Shown one piece after another: positions 17,807 to 25,242 of a DNA stretch of 37,195 nt. The notes beneath the pieces are model-generated. The model had not been told where the DNA came from, searched no databases, and was given only the letters and a program-made list of their open reading frames with translations. The DNA is from Candidatus Latescibacterota bacterium. Its GTDB lineage: Bacteria > Latescibacterota > UBA2968 > UBA8231. A program made the position numbers and the translations under genes. The stretch spans positions 1-37,195 of the forward strand of contig SICG01000024.1 in NCBI GenBank assembly GCA_009691525.1, given 5' to 3'. Position 1 is the first letter of the stretch, and each line of letters opens with the position of its first letter.

Positions 17807-19195
17807 CTAGTGCTGGTGCGCACTCATCGCTCCCAGGGCCGCCTTGAGCTGGCTCTCGGAGTCGATGAGGAAATTGGCGCTGGTGATGACCTGCTCGCCC
17901 TCCTGCAGCCCGGCTAACACCTCGTAGCCCTCGCCGGTGCGGCCGCCTAGGTCCACCTCGCGGGGTTCGAAACGGCCCTCCCCTCGGTCGACGAAGACCA
18001 GCTTGCGTGTGCCCGAGTCCAGCACCGCGCTTTGGGGGACCACCAGGCCCTCGCCTCGGGCGGTCTGGATCTGCACCTGGGCAAACATGCCCGGCTTAAG
18101 CTGCGTGTCGGGATTGGCCAACTCGATGCGCGCCCGGGCCGTGCGAGTCTGGGGATCGACAGAGGGATAGAGATAGACCACCTGGCCGCGGAAGGTCTGA
18201 TCCGGGTAGGAATTGAGGGTGACCAGGGCTTCCTGTCCCACTTGGACCAGGGCCAGGTCGGACTCGTACAGGTCTACGTAGACCCACACCACCGACAGAT
18301 CGGCGATGGTGTAGAGGTCCGCCCCTGGCTCGATACGCATGCCTTCGACGGTCTGTTTCTCGATGACAAAGCCGTCGCGGTGCGCGTAGACACTCACTTC
18401 GGAGAGGGGTTTGCCCAGTTGCTCCAGCTGGCGCAGCTGGTCCTCGCCGAACTCCCAGAGCAGCAGGCGGCTGCGGGTGGCCGCCAGCAGGGCGGCGGCA
18501 CCGGTGGCCACGTCCTGAAATGGGTTATCCTTGAGGGTCTGCCTGGCCCGCAGCGCCAGCAGGTATTCCTCCTGGGTGGCCTCTAACTCGGGGCTGTAAA
18601 AGGTGAAGAGCGGCTGGTGTTTCTTGATGAATTGTCCGGTGTAGTTGGCGTAGATCTTCTTTACCCAGCCCTCGGTGCGGGTGTGGATGTGTTCCACCCG
18701 CCGCTCGTCGTATTCCACCTTGCCCAGGAGGCGCAGGTTGCGGTCCAGGGGTCGGCGCAACACCCTCTCGCGCTGTACCCCGATCAGCTGCTGGCGCTCG
18801 GGGGAGATATGCACCTCGGCCTGACCGGGCATGGCGATGGTGATCTGCTCATCCTCAAAGGGGACCAGGGTCATGCCGCAGATCGGGCATTCCCCGGGTT
18901 TGTCGGCGATGTAGCTGGGGTGCATCGGGCAGTGGTACCTGGTTGCCCCCGGCGCTAGGGGGGGCGGTGTGGCTGTGGTTTGCGCCGTGCTGTCGGCGGC
19001 GGTGACCGGTTCCAGATCCATGCCGCAGATGGGGCAGGCCCCGGGTTTGTCGGAAACCTGGTCGGGGTGCATGGGGCAGGCGTAATGAGAGATTGCCTTG
19101 GGGCTGGCCTCCTGGTGTGGGCTGGGCTGCTCCCCGTGGCCGCAGCCGCTCCACAGGAGCAGCGCAGCGGCGAGACTGAAGAGACGGCATTGCAT
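17807..19195 (-). CDS. cusB: CusB-type RND periplasmic adaptor with two heavy-metal-binding domains
   Basis: 462-residue membrane-fusion protein linking the RND pump to the outer-membrane channel. The N-terminus is a lipoprotein-like signal ending near Cys18 (LLLWSGCG). Two tandem YHCPMHP-type heavy-metal-binding domains follow: residues 38-63 (CPMHPDQVSDKPGACPICGM) and 87-112 (CPMHPSYIADKPGECPICGM), each with the Cys/Met/His set. Then come the barrel-sandwich, helical hairpin and beta-barrel domains, with the GMRIEPGADLYTIADLSVVWVY region, and a C-terminal domain ending in His residues (AHQH). Carrying two such domains suggests metal capture before hand-over to CusA. AAAGGAG precedes the ATG. 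Confidence 0.93.
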   Translation of the reverse strand: MQCRLFSLAAALLLWSGCGHGEQPSPHQEASPKAISHYACPMHPDQVSDKPGACPICGMDLEPVTAADSTAQTTATPPPLAPGATRYHCPMHPSYIADKPGECPICGMTLVPFEDEQITIAMPGQAEVHISPERQQLIGVQRERVLRRPLDRNLRLLGKVEYDERRVEHIHTRTEGWVKKIYANYTGQFIKKHQPLFTFYSPELEATQEEYLLALRARQTLKDNPFQDVATGAAALLAATRSRLLLWEFGEDQLRQLEQLGKPLSEVSVYAHRDGFVIEKQTVEGMRIEPGADLYTIADLSVVWVYVDLYESDLALVQVGQEALVTLNSYPDQTFRGQVVYLYPSVDPQTRTARARIELANPDTQLKPGMFAQVQIQTARGEGLVVPQSAVLDSGTRKLVFVDRGEGRFEPREVDLGGRTGEGYEVLAGLQEGEQVITSANFLIDSESQLKAALGAMSAHQH

Positions 19196-19207
19196 GGGGT
19201 GCTCCTT

Positions 19208-20479
19208 TCAGGGTTCCAGAGAGGCGCCCACCGCCTCTTCCAGTTGGGCCAGGGCCCGGTGGTGCGTGGCCAACTGGTCCTGGGTCATCAATTCGTCTTC
19301 TAGCAAGGCGCGGGCATTGTCCAAAAGCATGAGCAACTCCACCTTGCCCACCCGGTACCCGGCCAGGGCTGCTTCGAGGGCGAAACGCGCCTGGGGAATG
19401 AGGGCGCTGGTGTACAGCTCGACCAGCCGGCTGGAGGCGGTGGCCTGGCTTGACAGGGTGCGGACCAGGGCTAGGAGCAGCTGCTCGGCGGCGCTCCGTG
19501 TTTGCCTGGCGGCTTCGAGTTGGGCAAGGGCTTCCTGCACGCCGTATTGGCGGCGCTGGCGCTGCAGGGGCAACTGGGTCTCCACCATCACCTGAAAGTA
19601 GTCGTCCAGACTGCCGTCGGTTTTCCAGCCGGCGCTCAGGTTGAAGTCAGGGCGGTACTCTTTTTTCATCAATGCCACCTGCAACTGGGCAGCCTCGACT
19701 TCCCGCTGCCGGCGCTGCAGCAGAGGGTTGTGGTCTCTGGCCAGGCTGAAGAGGGTCTCCAGCGAGGGCAGGGGACGGGGCGGGGGCAGGGTATCGGGGC
19801 GGCCCAGGGAGGCTTCGGGGGGGCGGTTTAGCAGGCCATTGAGCTGGGTGCTGGCCGCTTCGCGCTCATTCTCAAAGACCAGGCGGCGTTGGATGAGCAC
19901 CGACAATTCAACCTGGGCTTTGAGCACCTCCTGCTGCGTCCCCTCCCCCACGCGATAACGGGCCCGGGTAGTGGCTTCGAAATCCGCCAAAACGCGGTGG
20001 GTGCTGTTGACCACCTCGAGGGCCTGATAGCTATAAGCCAGGTCGTAGTAGGCCAACTTGAGCTGCGCCTCCAGCGAACGCTGCACCGCCCTTAGCTCGG
20101 CGCCCGCCCCCGCGGCATTTTTCTCGGCGATCTGCCCTCGCAGCCGGCGCTTGCCGGGGTAGGGGAATTCCTGGGCTAGGCCGATGCTGAGCATGTTCAT
20201 GCGCTCTAACATGCCTGGTTCGGTCAGTTGGTGGCCCCCGATGAACTCCCGGACCAACACCGGGTTGCGCTCGAAACCCACCTGTAACATGGGGTCGGGC
20301 AGGGCGTTTTCCTGGGGAGGCTTGGTTTTGGCCGCCTCCCAGGTCTGGGAGGCCCGGAGGATTTCGGGGTTGTGCTCCAGCGCTTCGGCGATGAGCACGG
20401 CAAGAGAAAGCGGTTCCTCGGCGAGGGCGGTGACCGCCGTCAGGAGCACGCCAAAAGCAGGGATGCAGATCCGCGGCAT
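19208..20479 (-). CDS. cusC: TolC/CusC-family outer-membrane efflux channel
   Basis: 423 residues with a signal peptide (MPRICIPAFGVLLTAVTALAEEP) and two outer-membrane-efflux-protein (OEP) repeats rich in long helices. Typical segments are AVLIAEALEHNPEILRASQTWEAA near the start, LAQEFPYPGKRRLRGQIAEKNA, and PDFNLSAGWKTDGSLDDYFQVMVETQLPL in the second half. It forms the outer-membrane exit duct for the CusAB pump encoded immediately downstream (12-nt gap). It follows the Cys-rich leader gene and has AGAGGAAA upstream of its ATG. No lipobox Cys is present, unlike E. coli CusC. Confidence 0.9.
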   Translation of the reverse strand: MPRICIPAFGVLLTAVTALAEEPLSLAVLIAEALEHNPEILRASQTWEAAKTKPPQENALPDPMLQVGFERNPVLVREFIGGHQLTEPGMLERMNMLSIGLAQEFPYPGKRRLRGQIAEKNAAGAGAELRAVQRSLEAQLKLAYYDLAYSYQALEVVNSTHRVLADFEATTRARYRVGEGTQQEVLKAQVELSVLIQRRLVFENEREAASTQLNGLLNRPPEASLGRPDTLPPPRPLPSLETLFSLARDHNPLLQRRQREVEAAQLQVALMKKEYRPDFNLSAGWKTDGSLDDYFQVMVETQLPLQRQRRQYGVQEALAQLEAARQTRSAAEQLLLALVRTLSSQATASSRLVELYTSALIPQARFALEAALAGYRVGKVELLMLLDNARALLEDELMTQDQLATHHRALAQLEEAVGASLEP

Positions 20480-20574
20480 GGGGTTTCCTCTGCGTACAAA
20501 ATACAGGGGGATACCAGCGCTTTATCGGAAAAAGCGCGGTTCAGGACACAGCGGTGGAATCAGGCAGGGGTAAA

Positions 20575-20937
20575 TCAGATTCGATAGGAACGGTGGAGCA
20601 GGTACAGCGCCGGACGGTAAGACCCTGGAGGGGTTGCAGGATGAAAAACAGCTAGACGCGAGGTGAAGATGGGGCCCGGCACCGCGATGGCTACCAACTC
20701 AGGGGCCGGCAGCGGCGCGGGCATGGTGGCCTGGGCGAGGGGCAGTGGTATTGGCGCGGCCTCACCTGGGCAACAGTAGGAGACGGGCTGGTTGGGGTTA
20801 CAGGCGTGGGCCTGGTGCTGGCAGCAGGAAGGCGCTTTGTCGGCTGGGGCGCTCCGATCTCCACAGAGTGCCGGCAGGCTGCCGGCACAGGGCAGGGAGA
20901 CGAGCAGAGCGGAGAGCAAAGCGACGATTACACGCAT
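20575..20937 (-). CDS. Small Cys-rich exported protein, first gene of cus operon
   Basis: 120 residues: signal peptide MRVIVALLSALLVSLPCAGS, then a short Cys-rich segment (ALCGD, PSCCQHQAHACNP, SYCCPGE; six Cys with His) and a long Pro/Ala/Val-rich tail ending in a hydrophobic patch (PALYLLHRSYRI). Proteins of this shape are often first in RND metal-efflux operons but have no assigned function. The Cys cluster suggests binding of a soft metal in the periplasm. It is preceded by a good promoter with an overlapping dyad at 20951-20995 and lies 95 nt before cusC. The ribosome site is weak (CAGG). Probably real given signal, position and promoter. Confidence 0.62.
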   Translation of the reverse strand: MRVIVALLSALLVSLPCAGSLPALCGDRSAPADKAPSCCQHQAHACNPNQPVSYCCPGEAAPIPLPLAQATMPAPLPAPELVAIAVPGPIFTSRLAVFHPATPPGSYRPALYLLHRSYRI

Positions 20938-20950
20938 TATGAGCAGCCTG

Positions 20951-20995
20951 TTGAGTGTCTACTGCCAAGATACTCAAGCAGGGAGAGGGGGTCAA
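20951..20995 (-). promoter_or_regulatory. cus operon promoter with overlapping dyad operator
   Basis: On the minus strand TTGACC (20995-20990), a 17-nt spacer and TATCTT (20972-20967) form a sigma-70-type promoter. An inverted repeat with 10-nt arms and one mismatch (TTGAGTGTCT at 20951-20960, AGATACTCAA at 20968-20977, 7-nt centre) covers the -10 and the expected start site, as expected for a repressor site. The regulator is not known; the ArsR-rhodanese protein at 22381 is a candidate. Confidence 0.55.
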
Positions 20996-21104
20996 CAGCG
21001 CCATAGCTTCAGCTGGGGGACATGGTGCTGGCGGGGGAGTGGATATGCGAGGCGTGACGCGGGGACCAATGCTGTTTACGATCCCTGGCTGGGACCACCG
21101 GGGG

Positions 21105-22025
21105 TCATCGGTAGAGCCCGTGCCAGCCCTGCCAGGCCATGTAGGACGCGAGCAAAACCAGCAAGACACAAGAGACATAGGGGGCGCGGCGCATGGCCTC
21201 GCCAAAGCCGCGGAAACGCCGCTGCGCGTGTTGCACGCTCCACGCGGCGAGGGCGCCGGTAGCGACCATGGTCAGGGCAAGGCCGAAGCTGAAGGCCCCG
21301 ACCATGACAAAGCCCAAGGTCGCGCGTTTGAGTTGCAGGCAGACCAGCAACACTGTGAAGGCTGCGGGGCAGGGCATCAACCCGCCGGTGATGCCAAAAA
21401 GCATGATCTGCGGGGTAGTAACGGGGCGTCCGCCGAATCGCTGGAGAATATCCTGCGCATGCGCCTGTTGGTGGGTGTCCTGAAATTCACCGCTGCTTTC
21501 CTTCGCATGATGATGGTGGTGGTCGAATCGCCCGTGCGGGGCCTGCTGCCGGAAGACGGGTGAGACGCCGGCTTCAAGTACCCTCAACGCCACCGTGCCA
21601 CCTCCGGTACCGGGGGTGAGTCCCTCACTTTGATGGTGATGGTGGCCATGACCTTTGTGGCGGTGATCGGCGGCCTGACGCAACGCTCTGCGCGTGCGAA
21701 AAAACATCCATAAGGATAGCGCGATAATCGCTGCTGCCGAACCGAGCTGGAGATAGGGTTCGGCCTGCTCTGCATCCCACTGGCCGCCATAGTACAGCGC
21801 GGCGGCGGCGAGTACCCAGATGATCAGGGAGTGGGAGATCGCCGCTGAAAGGCCGAGCAACACCGCCTGCCCGATGGTGCCGCGAATGGCGACGATGAAG
21901 GCGGCTATCATCGTTTTGGAGTGGCCGGGTTCCAGGCCGTGCAAAGCACCCAGCAGAATGGCGGCGGGCATGAAAATCCAGAGGTTGGGCGCGCCGCTTT
22001 GGAGGGCGTCGAGAAAGTCAGGCAT
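21105..22025 (-). CDS. rcnA: RcnA-type nickel/cobalt efflux membrane protein
   Basis: 306 residues. LHGLEPGHSKTMIAAFIVAIRG (about 28-49) is the NiCoT/RcnA signature, followed by TIGQAVLLGLSAAISHSLIIW. A long cytoplasmic loop holds two His-rich runs, DHRHKGHGHHHHQSEG (about 118-133) and RFDHHHHH (about 160-167). ITGGLMPCPAAFTVLLVCLQL lies in the second membrane half. Six helices are expected. It exports Ni2+/Co2+ across the inner membrane. It is 12 nt downstream of the CsoR/RcnR-type repressor gene, the usual rcnR-rcnA pairing, with GAGGGA before its ATG. Confidence 0.92.
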   Translation of the reverse strand: MPDFLDALQSGAPNLWIFMPAAILLGALHGLEPGHSKTMIAAFIVAIRGTIGQAVLLGLSAAISHSLIIWVLAAAALYYGGQWDAEQAEPYLQLGSAAAIIALSLWMFFRTRRALRQAADHRHKGHGHHHHQSEGLTPGTGGGTVALRVLEAGVSPVFRQQAPHGRFDHHHHHAKESSGEFQDTHQQAHAQDILQRFGGRPVTTPQIMLFGITGGLMPCPAAFTVLLVCLQLKRATLGFVMVGAFSFGLALTMVATGALAAWSVQHAQRRFRGFGEAMRRAPYVSCVLLVLLASYMAWQGWHGLYR

Positions 22026-22037
22026 GGCGGTTGTCCC

Positions 22038-22307
22038 TCAGCCGATGAAGCGTTTCAGCGCGACCTTCAGATCGTCGATTGTTTTCTGGCCTTTCCCCTC
22101 CTCTATCGCCTCCCCGATACAGTGCTCCAGGTGATCTTCCAGGATGGCGTATCTAGCCCGGTCCAGGGCAGAGCGCACGGCAGCTAGCTGTACCAGAACC
22201 TCGGCGCAGTCCCGTCCCGAGGCCACCATTTCCTTAATGCTATGGACGTGACCCTCAATCCGGGACAGCCGGTGGACGATTTTCTGATTGACGTGTTGGT
22301 GTTTCAT
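22038..22307 (-). CDS. CsoR/RcnR-family metal-sensing repressor
   Basis: 89 residues from the ATG at 22307; the open frame extends further upstream, but the family starts here and AAAGG is 8 nt away. All-helical DNA-binding repressor that releases DNA when it binds metal. RLSRIEGHVHSIKEMV and the ligand pattern Cys34, His59, Cys63 are visible (HLEHC gives the H-x3-C spacing). N-terminal His3 and His5 could complete a four-ligand site as in Ni-sensing InrS or RcnR; the C-H-C core alone would match Cu-sensing CsoR. The partner rcnA favours Ni/Co. A G/C-tract operator lies 18 nt upstream of its start codon. Confidence 0.9.
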   Translation of the reverse strand: MKHQHVNQKIVHRLSRIEGHVHSIKEMVASGRDCAEVLVQLAAVRSALDRARYAILEDHLEHCIGEAIEEGKGQKTIDDLKVALKRFIG

Positions 22308-22318
22308 TTGTTCAGCCT

Positions 22319-22378
22319 TTGTCAAGTAACCCCCTGGGGGGGATACAGGGAAGATAGGAAATTGCGATATCACGACAA
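22319..22378. promoter_or_regulatory. Divergent promoters with CsoR/RcnR-type operator
   Basis: An imperfect palindrome at 22326-22346 has the form GTA-A-CCCCC, TGG, GGGGG-A-TAC: a C-tract and G-tract flanked by GTA/TAC, the hallmark of CsoR/RcnR/InrS operators. On the + strand it fills the spacer between TTGTCA (22319-22324) and GATACA (22342-22347), a plausible arsR promoter. On the minus strand TTGTCG (22378-22373), 16 nt, TATCTT forms a csoR-rcnA promoter with the operator just downstream. One repressor dimer pair could control both directions. Confidence 0.65.
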
Positions 22379-22380
22379 GG

Positions 22381-23079
22381 ATGGGGACCTTGGTTGTTAC
22401 CGAGAAAAGCCCGAATCGCCGTTTCAAAGAGGCCATCTACGAGCAGTTCGCCCGTATTGGCAAGGCCCTTTCCAGCCCGTGCCGGCTGGAGTTGCTGGAT
22501 CTGCTCTGCCAGGGACCTCGCACCGTGGAGATCTTGGCCGGGGAGGCGGGCCTGAGTGTGGCCAATACCTCCCAGCACCTGCGCGCCCTGCGCATCGCCC
22601 GGCTGGTGGAGGCCAGCAAGGAGGGCCAGTTTGTGACCTACAGCCTGGCGGACGAAGCCGTGGGCGAATTCTTCCACACCCTCAGGCAACTGGCCGAGCG
22701 CCGGCTGACGGAGATCGAACAGCTCGTCCAACAGTACCTCGCCCAGCGGGAACGGTTCGAGCCCGTGGACCAGGAGCAGCTCTTGTCCCAGGTGCGCAAG
22801 GGAGCGGTTGTTGCCCTGGATGTGCGGCCACCAGAGGAATACCGGGCCGGTCATATCCCCGGTGCCCTTTCCGTGCCGCTGGAAGAGCTGGAGCAGCGAC
22901 TGGCCAGGCTGGCCAAGAACAAAACCATCGTGGCCTACTGCCGAGGGCCGTATTGCGTGCTGGCCATCGAGGTAGTGGAGTTGCTCTGGCGCAAGGGCTT
23001 CAAGGCTCTACGCCTGGAGGACAGTGTTCAAGACTGGCGTCGGCGCGGCTTTCGTGTCTTCGTCGGGGAGCAGCCCTAG
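22381..23079 (+). CDS. ArsR-family transcriptional regulator fused to a rhodanese domain
   Basis: 232 residues. Residues 14-100 are an ArsR/SmtB winged helix (IGKALSSPCRLELLDLLCQG with Cys34 and Cys43; recognition helix VANTSQHLRALRIARLV). Residues 134-230 are a rhodanese domain (VALDVRPPEEYRAGHIPGA) with the active loop CRGPYC (Cys187, Cys192). Such fusions are a known family thought to sense reactive sulfur, persulfide or thiophilic metals through cysteines. The annotated ATG sits directly on the AAGGA sequence, so a TTG at 22390, 8 nt from it, may be the true start. Divergent from csoR-rcnA; the desaturase-like gene follows in the same frame after one TAG. Candidate regulator of the nearby exporters. 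Confidence 0.9.
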   Translation: MGTLVVTEKSPNRRFKEAIYEQFARIGKALSSPCRLELLDLLCQGPRTVEILAGEAGLSVANTSQHLRALRIARLVEASKEGQFVTYSLADEAVGEFFHTLRQLAERRLTEIEQLVQQYLAQRERFEPVDQEQLLSQVRKGAVVALDVRPPEEYRAGHIPGALSVPLEELEQRLARLAKNKTIVAYCRGPYCVLAIEVVELLWRKGFKALRLEDSVQDWRRRGFRVFVGEQP

Positions 23080-23081
23080 TC

Positions 23082-23646
23082 GTGCTGCAGATGCTCGGGT
23101 ACCCGTGGGTACTTCTTCTGGCTCCTGGCCGCGACGCCTCTCTGGGCGCAGCTTGTAGTCTTTCTGGTGGTCAAGGATTTCTGCGAATGGCTGGTCCACC
23201 GACTGCTGCATCGAGTGCCGTGGTTGTGGGAGTTCCACAAGCTGCACCACAGCATCACCCAGTTGGACTGGATCGGCAATATGCGTTTCCACTGGATGGA
23301 GATTGTGGTCTACAAGAGCCTCACCTACCTGCCGTTGGTGGTGCTGGGCATTGAGGGTCCGGTGATCCTATGGCTGGCGATCTTCTCCACGCTCATCGGG
23401 CACCTGAATCACGCTAATCTGCGGATAGACTGGGGACCGCTGCGGTACGTGCTCAACTCCGCTCGCTTCCACGCCTGGCACCACGATGTGGTCCTGCACG
23501 GCGCCCACGGGCAGAAATACGCGATCATGCTCAGCATCTGGGACTGGCTCTACGGCGCGGACTATTCCTTTGTAAACCAAAAGGAAGAAACCCCTTCACG
23601 GAGCGATCGCGGCATCGTCACGGTCCAGGTGGCAATGGGGATTTGA
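23082..23646 (+). CDS. Sterol desaturase/fatty-acid hydroxylase-family protein, short and frameshifted near its start
   Basis: Di-iron membrane hydroxylase fold. From 23107 the frame encodes YFFWLLAATPLWAQLVVFLVVKD, then the His motifs HRLLH, HKLHH, HLNHAN and HAWHH that bind the two irons, to the stop at 23646. Upstream, a different frame gives VLQMLGYPW from a GTG at 23082 (ATG at 23091), which joins smoothly if one G of the GGG at 23106-23108 is removed. The repaired protein has about 187 residues, lacking the first 60-90 residues usual for the family. It starts 2 nt after the ArsR-rhodanese stop, so the two are probably co-transcribed. It may be a truncated relic or a genuine short version; the substrate is unknown. 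Confidence 0.72.
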
Positions 23647-23707
23647 GGGGGAGTGGCTGAGGTGGCCAGCACTCACTATTCACACACCCATGAGCTAGCC
23701 CAAAACC

Positions 23708-23741
23708 ACAGGGGGGTATAACGCCCTGCTATGCCCCCTGT
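23708..23741. terminator. Inverted repeat between convergent genes
   Basis: ACAGGGGG (23708-23715) pairs perfectly with CCCCCTGT (23734-23741) across an 18-nt loop containing GTATAACGCC. It lies between the ends of the desaturase-like (+) and haem-protein (-) genes, so a bidirectional terminator is the simplest reading. The G-tract beside TATA also resembles a CsoR-type half-site. Confidence 0.45.
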
Positions 23742-23776
23742 CCCTATGGAAGAACGCTGGTCGGTAACTGCTCTTG

Positions 23777-24365
23777 TTACTGGTTCATCAGCTGCTTGAC
23801 TTCACCCCAGCTCGACTGGGCCACCGCAGTGGGTCGCTGGCTGAACTTGAGGGCCGCGGCGCTGGTCTGGAAGGAATGGCGGACCTGGGCATTGTCGAAA
23901 ATGGCCACCCCGAAGTAATAGGCCTGGCTCAGGTCGCTGAACTGCACGTCTTTGTCGGAGCCGGTGACCAATTTGCGGCTGAATTCCATGGTCCAGCCCC
24001 CATCACCGTACTGGGTCACGGCCGGCAGATCCCCCCGGTCACCGACCAGAGGCGCAACCACGATGCCGGCGATTTCGTCACCAGGGGAAAAGGTGTCGAC
24101 GAAGGGCACCTTCTCGCTGTCCATGATCCAGTAACCGCTGTTGGCGCCAGCGGGGCTCATGAAACCGGGCCCGGTCTTGTCGGCGTTGAAGTTGTCGGCG
24201 TACCAACCGGCGGTCTTGGGATCGCTGTGGCGGGGCGGCCACGTATTGCGAGACCAGTTCGATGCTCTGCTCAGTATTGGCCTCCACTGATCGGGTGGAG
24301 GTGTTGACGAGTGCGGCGATGCCGGCGAGAGTCAGTCCCGCGATGGCGATTTTCCAGTACTTCAT
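23777..24365 (-). CDS. Ethylbenzene-dehydrogenase-related haem-binding exported protein, one frameshift
   Basis: The N-terminus MKYWKIAIAGLTLAGIAALVNTSTRS is a signal peptide, followed by VEANTEQSIELVSQYVAA. After an extra base in the CCCC run near 24230 the reading continues in another frame as HSDPKTAGWYADNFNADKTG, then FMSPAGANSGYW and YYFGVAIFDNAQVRHSF. The last block is typical of the ethylbenzene dehydrogenase gamma-subunit-like family, in which Met and His bind b-haem. Removing one C gives about 195 residues. AAAGGAGG sits 7 nt before the ATG, and a hairpin-forming repeat lies just upstream. It stands alone between two metal-export loci. A periplasmic electron-carrier role is inference. 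Confidence 0.65.
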
Positions 24366-24720
24366 ACAGAAGGACCTCCTTTGAAAGAAAAGATCAAGTC
24401 AAGCTTTTTGTCTTGATCCACCTTAAACCTGGTCGTCCACCATGCACAAATTTCGCCAACCATTTCCAGGTGACTTTCAGGACGCACTACGGTATAAACT
24501 GGGACCGTGATAGTCCTTTCTGGCGATCTCCTGGGACCGCTTTGTCCCGATAGTGTCGTGTATCGTTGGAGGAGAGGAAGATCCCCAGCGGGGCCGGAGG
24601 GGGGGGACATCATGACCCGCGCCAGTCCCATCCAGGCTGGACAAGTAGACGCTCGTTACCCATATTCGTATTACTGCGTAATAGCGCCTTCGGTCAGGGT
24701 TATTTGAAGCTCAAGTTGAG
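24366..24720. promoter_or_regulatory. Divergent intergenic region, haem-protein gene / czc leader
   Basis: 355 nt with no gene I trust. A perfect 7-bp inverted repeat (GATCAAG 24392-24398, CTTGATC 24412-24418) sits in the haem gene's leader, just before its Shine-Dalgarno. A 15-bp palindrome with 6-bp arms (TATTAC-TGC-GTAATA, 24669-24683) lies about 40 nt before the czc leader ORF and could be its operator. A G-rich tract occurs at 24590-24607. An 89-residue minus-strand open frame (24362-24631) has no family features. Confidence 0.4.
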
Positions 24721-25161
24721 GTGAAGTTGTCCCTTCGAGAAAGACGATTTTCCAGATCCTGGGTATGGCTCTTGATCGGCCTCTGCATCGGCGAGTGCTT
24801 GTTGTCCGATATGGTGCTCTGCTTGGAGGCTGACGGTCGTTTGATGGTGGAGCCAGCGATCGAGGGCAAGTGTCGCGATCTGGTTCAAGTGGTCCCCGCA
24901 GGGGAGGGCGTTGGGGCGTTCATCTCCACCCTCGCCAATTGCGATCTCTGTCTGGATCTCCCCCTTGCCAGTGGGGCTAGCTATCAACTGCCCCGCCCTA
25001 TGCAAAACTGGGTACCGCTGCATAAAGTATCCGCGATGGTTGTGCATCCCCTGCTCCAGCCGCTGGCCGTGACCGCAATCCGCATCACCTCTTTCTTTCC
25101 GCTTCTTCCTGTCCCTTCTTCCGCCCTCATCGGCCTCCGCACCACTGTCCTATTGATCTGA
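24721..25161 (+). CDS. Exported Cys-containing leader protein of the czc operon
   Basis: 146 residues from GTG. A signal peptide (SWVWLLIGLCIGECLLSDMVLC) is followed by EADGRLMVEPAIEGKCRDL, NCDLCLDLPLA and a C-terminal SALIGLRTTVLLI. Uncharacterised proteins with the pattern 'LC-x-G/A-DGH/R...C..C.D.PL...LRTVVLL' regularly precede CzcCBA operons, and I place it there from memory of that pattern. Three Cys remain in the mature part (KC, NCDLC). The GTG is preceded only by a weak TTGAG; a different start within the first ten codons is possible. Its stop is 1 nt before the 5' arm of an inverted repeat whose other arm covers the czcC ribosome site. Confidence 0.62.
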   Translation: MKLSLRERRFSRSWVWLLIGLCIGECLLSDMVLCLEADGRLMVEPAIEGKCRDLVQVVPAGEGVGAFISTLANCDLCLDLPLASGASYQLPRPMQNWVPLHKVSAMVVHPLLQPLAVTAIRITSFFPLLPVPSSALIGLRTTVLLI

Positions 25162-25162
25162 C

Positions 25163-25233
25163 CCTCTGCGCCTGTGCCATTGGTGCGCTAGCTCCACGGC
25201 TGCCGCCGCCTTTTTCCACTCATCGCGCAGAGG
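25163..25233 (+). promoter_or_regulatory. Long-range inverted repeat masking the czcC ribosome-binding site
   Basis: CCTCTGCGC (25163-25171) is perfectly complementary to GCGCAGAGG (25225-25233). The 3' arm contains AGAGG, the Shine-Dalgarno of czcC (ATG at 25243). The 5' arm begins 1 nt after the leader ORF's TGA (25159-25161), so a ribosome finishing the leader would cover it and expose the czcC site. Functional role is inference. Confidence 0.5.
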
Positions 25234-25242
25234 ATCTCCGTC

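Noticed and set aside
22242-23354. 370-residue + frame overlapping arsR-rhodanese
   Set aside because: Pro/Arg/Gly-rich shadow; only its short segment near 23082-23106 (VLQMLGYPW) matters, as the likely start of the desaturase gene.
24362-24631. 89-residue minus frame upstream of the haem-protein gene
   Set aside because: It overlaps the haem gene's ribosome site and start codon, and has no motif or good start of its own.
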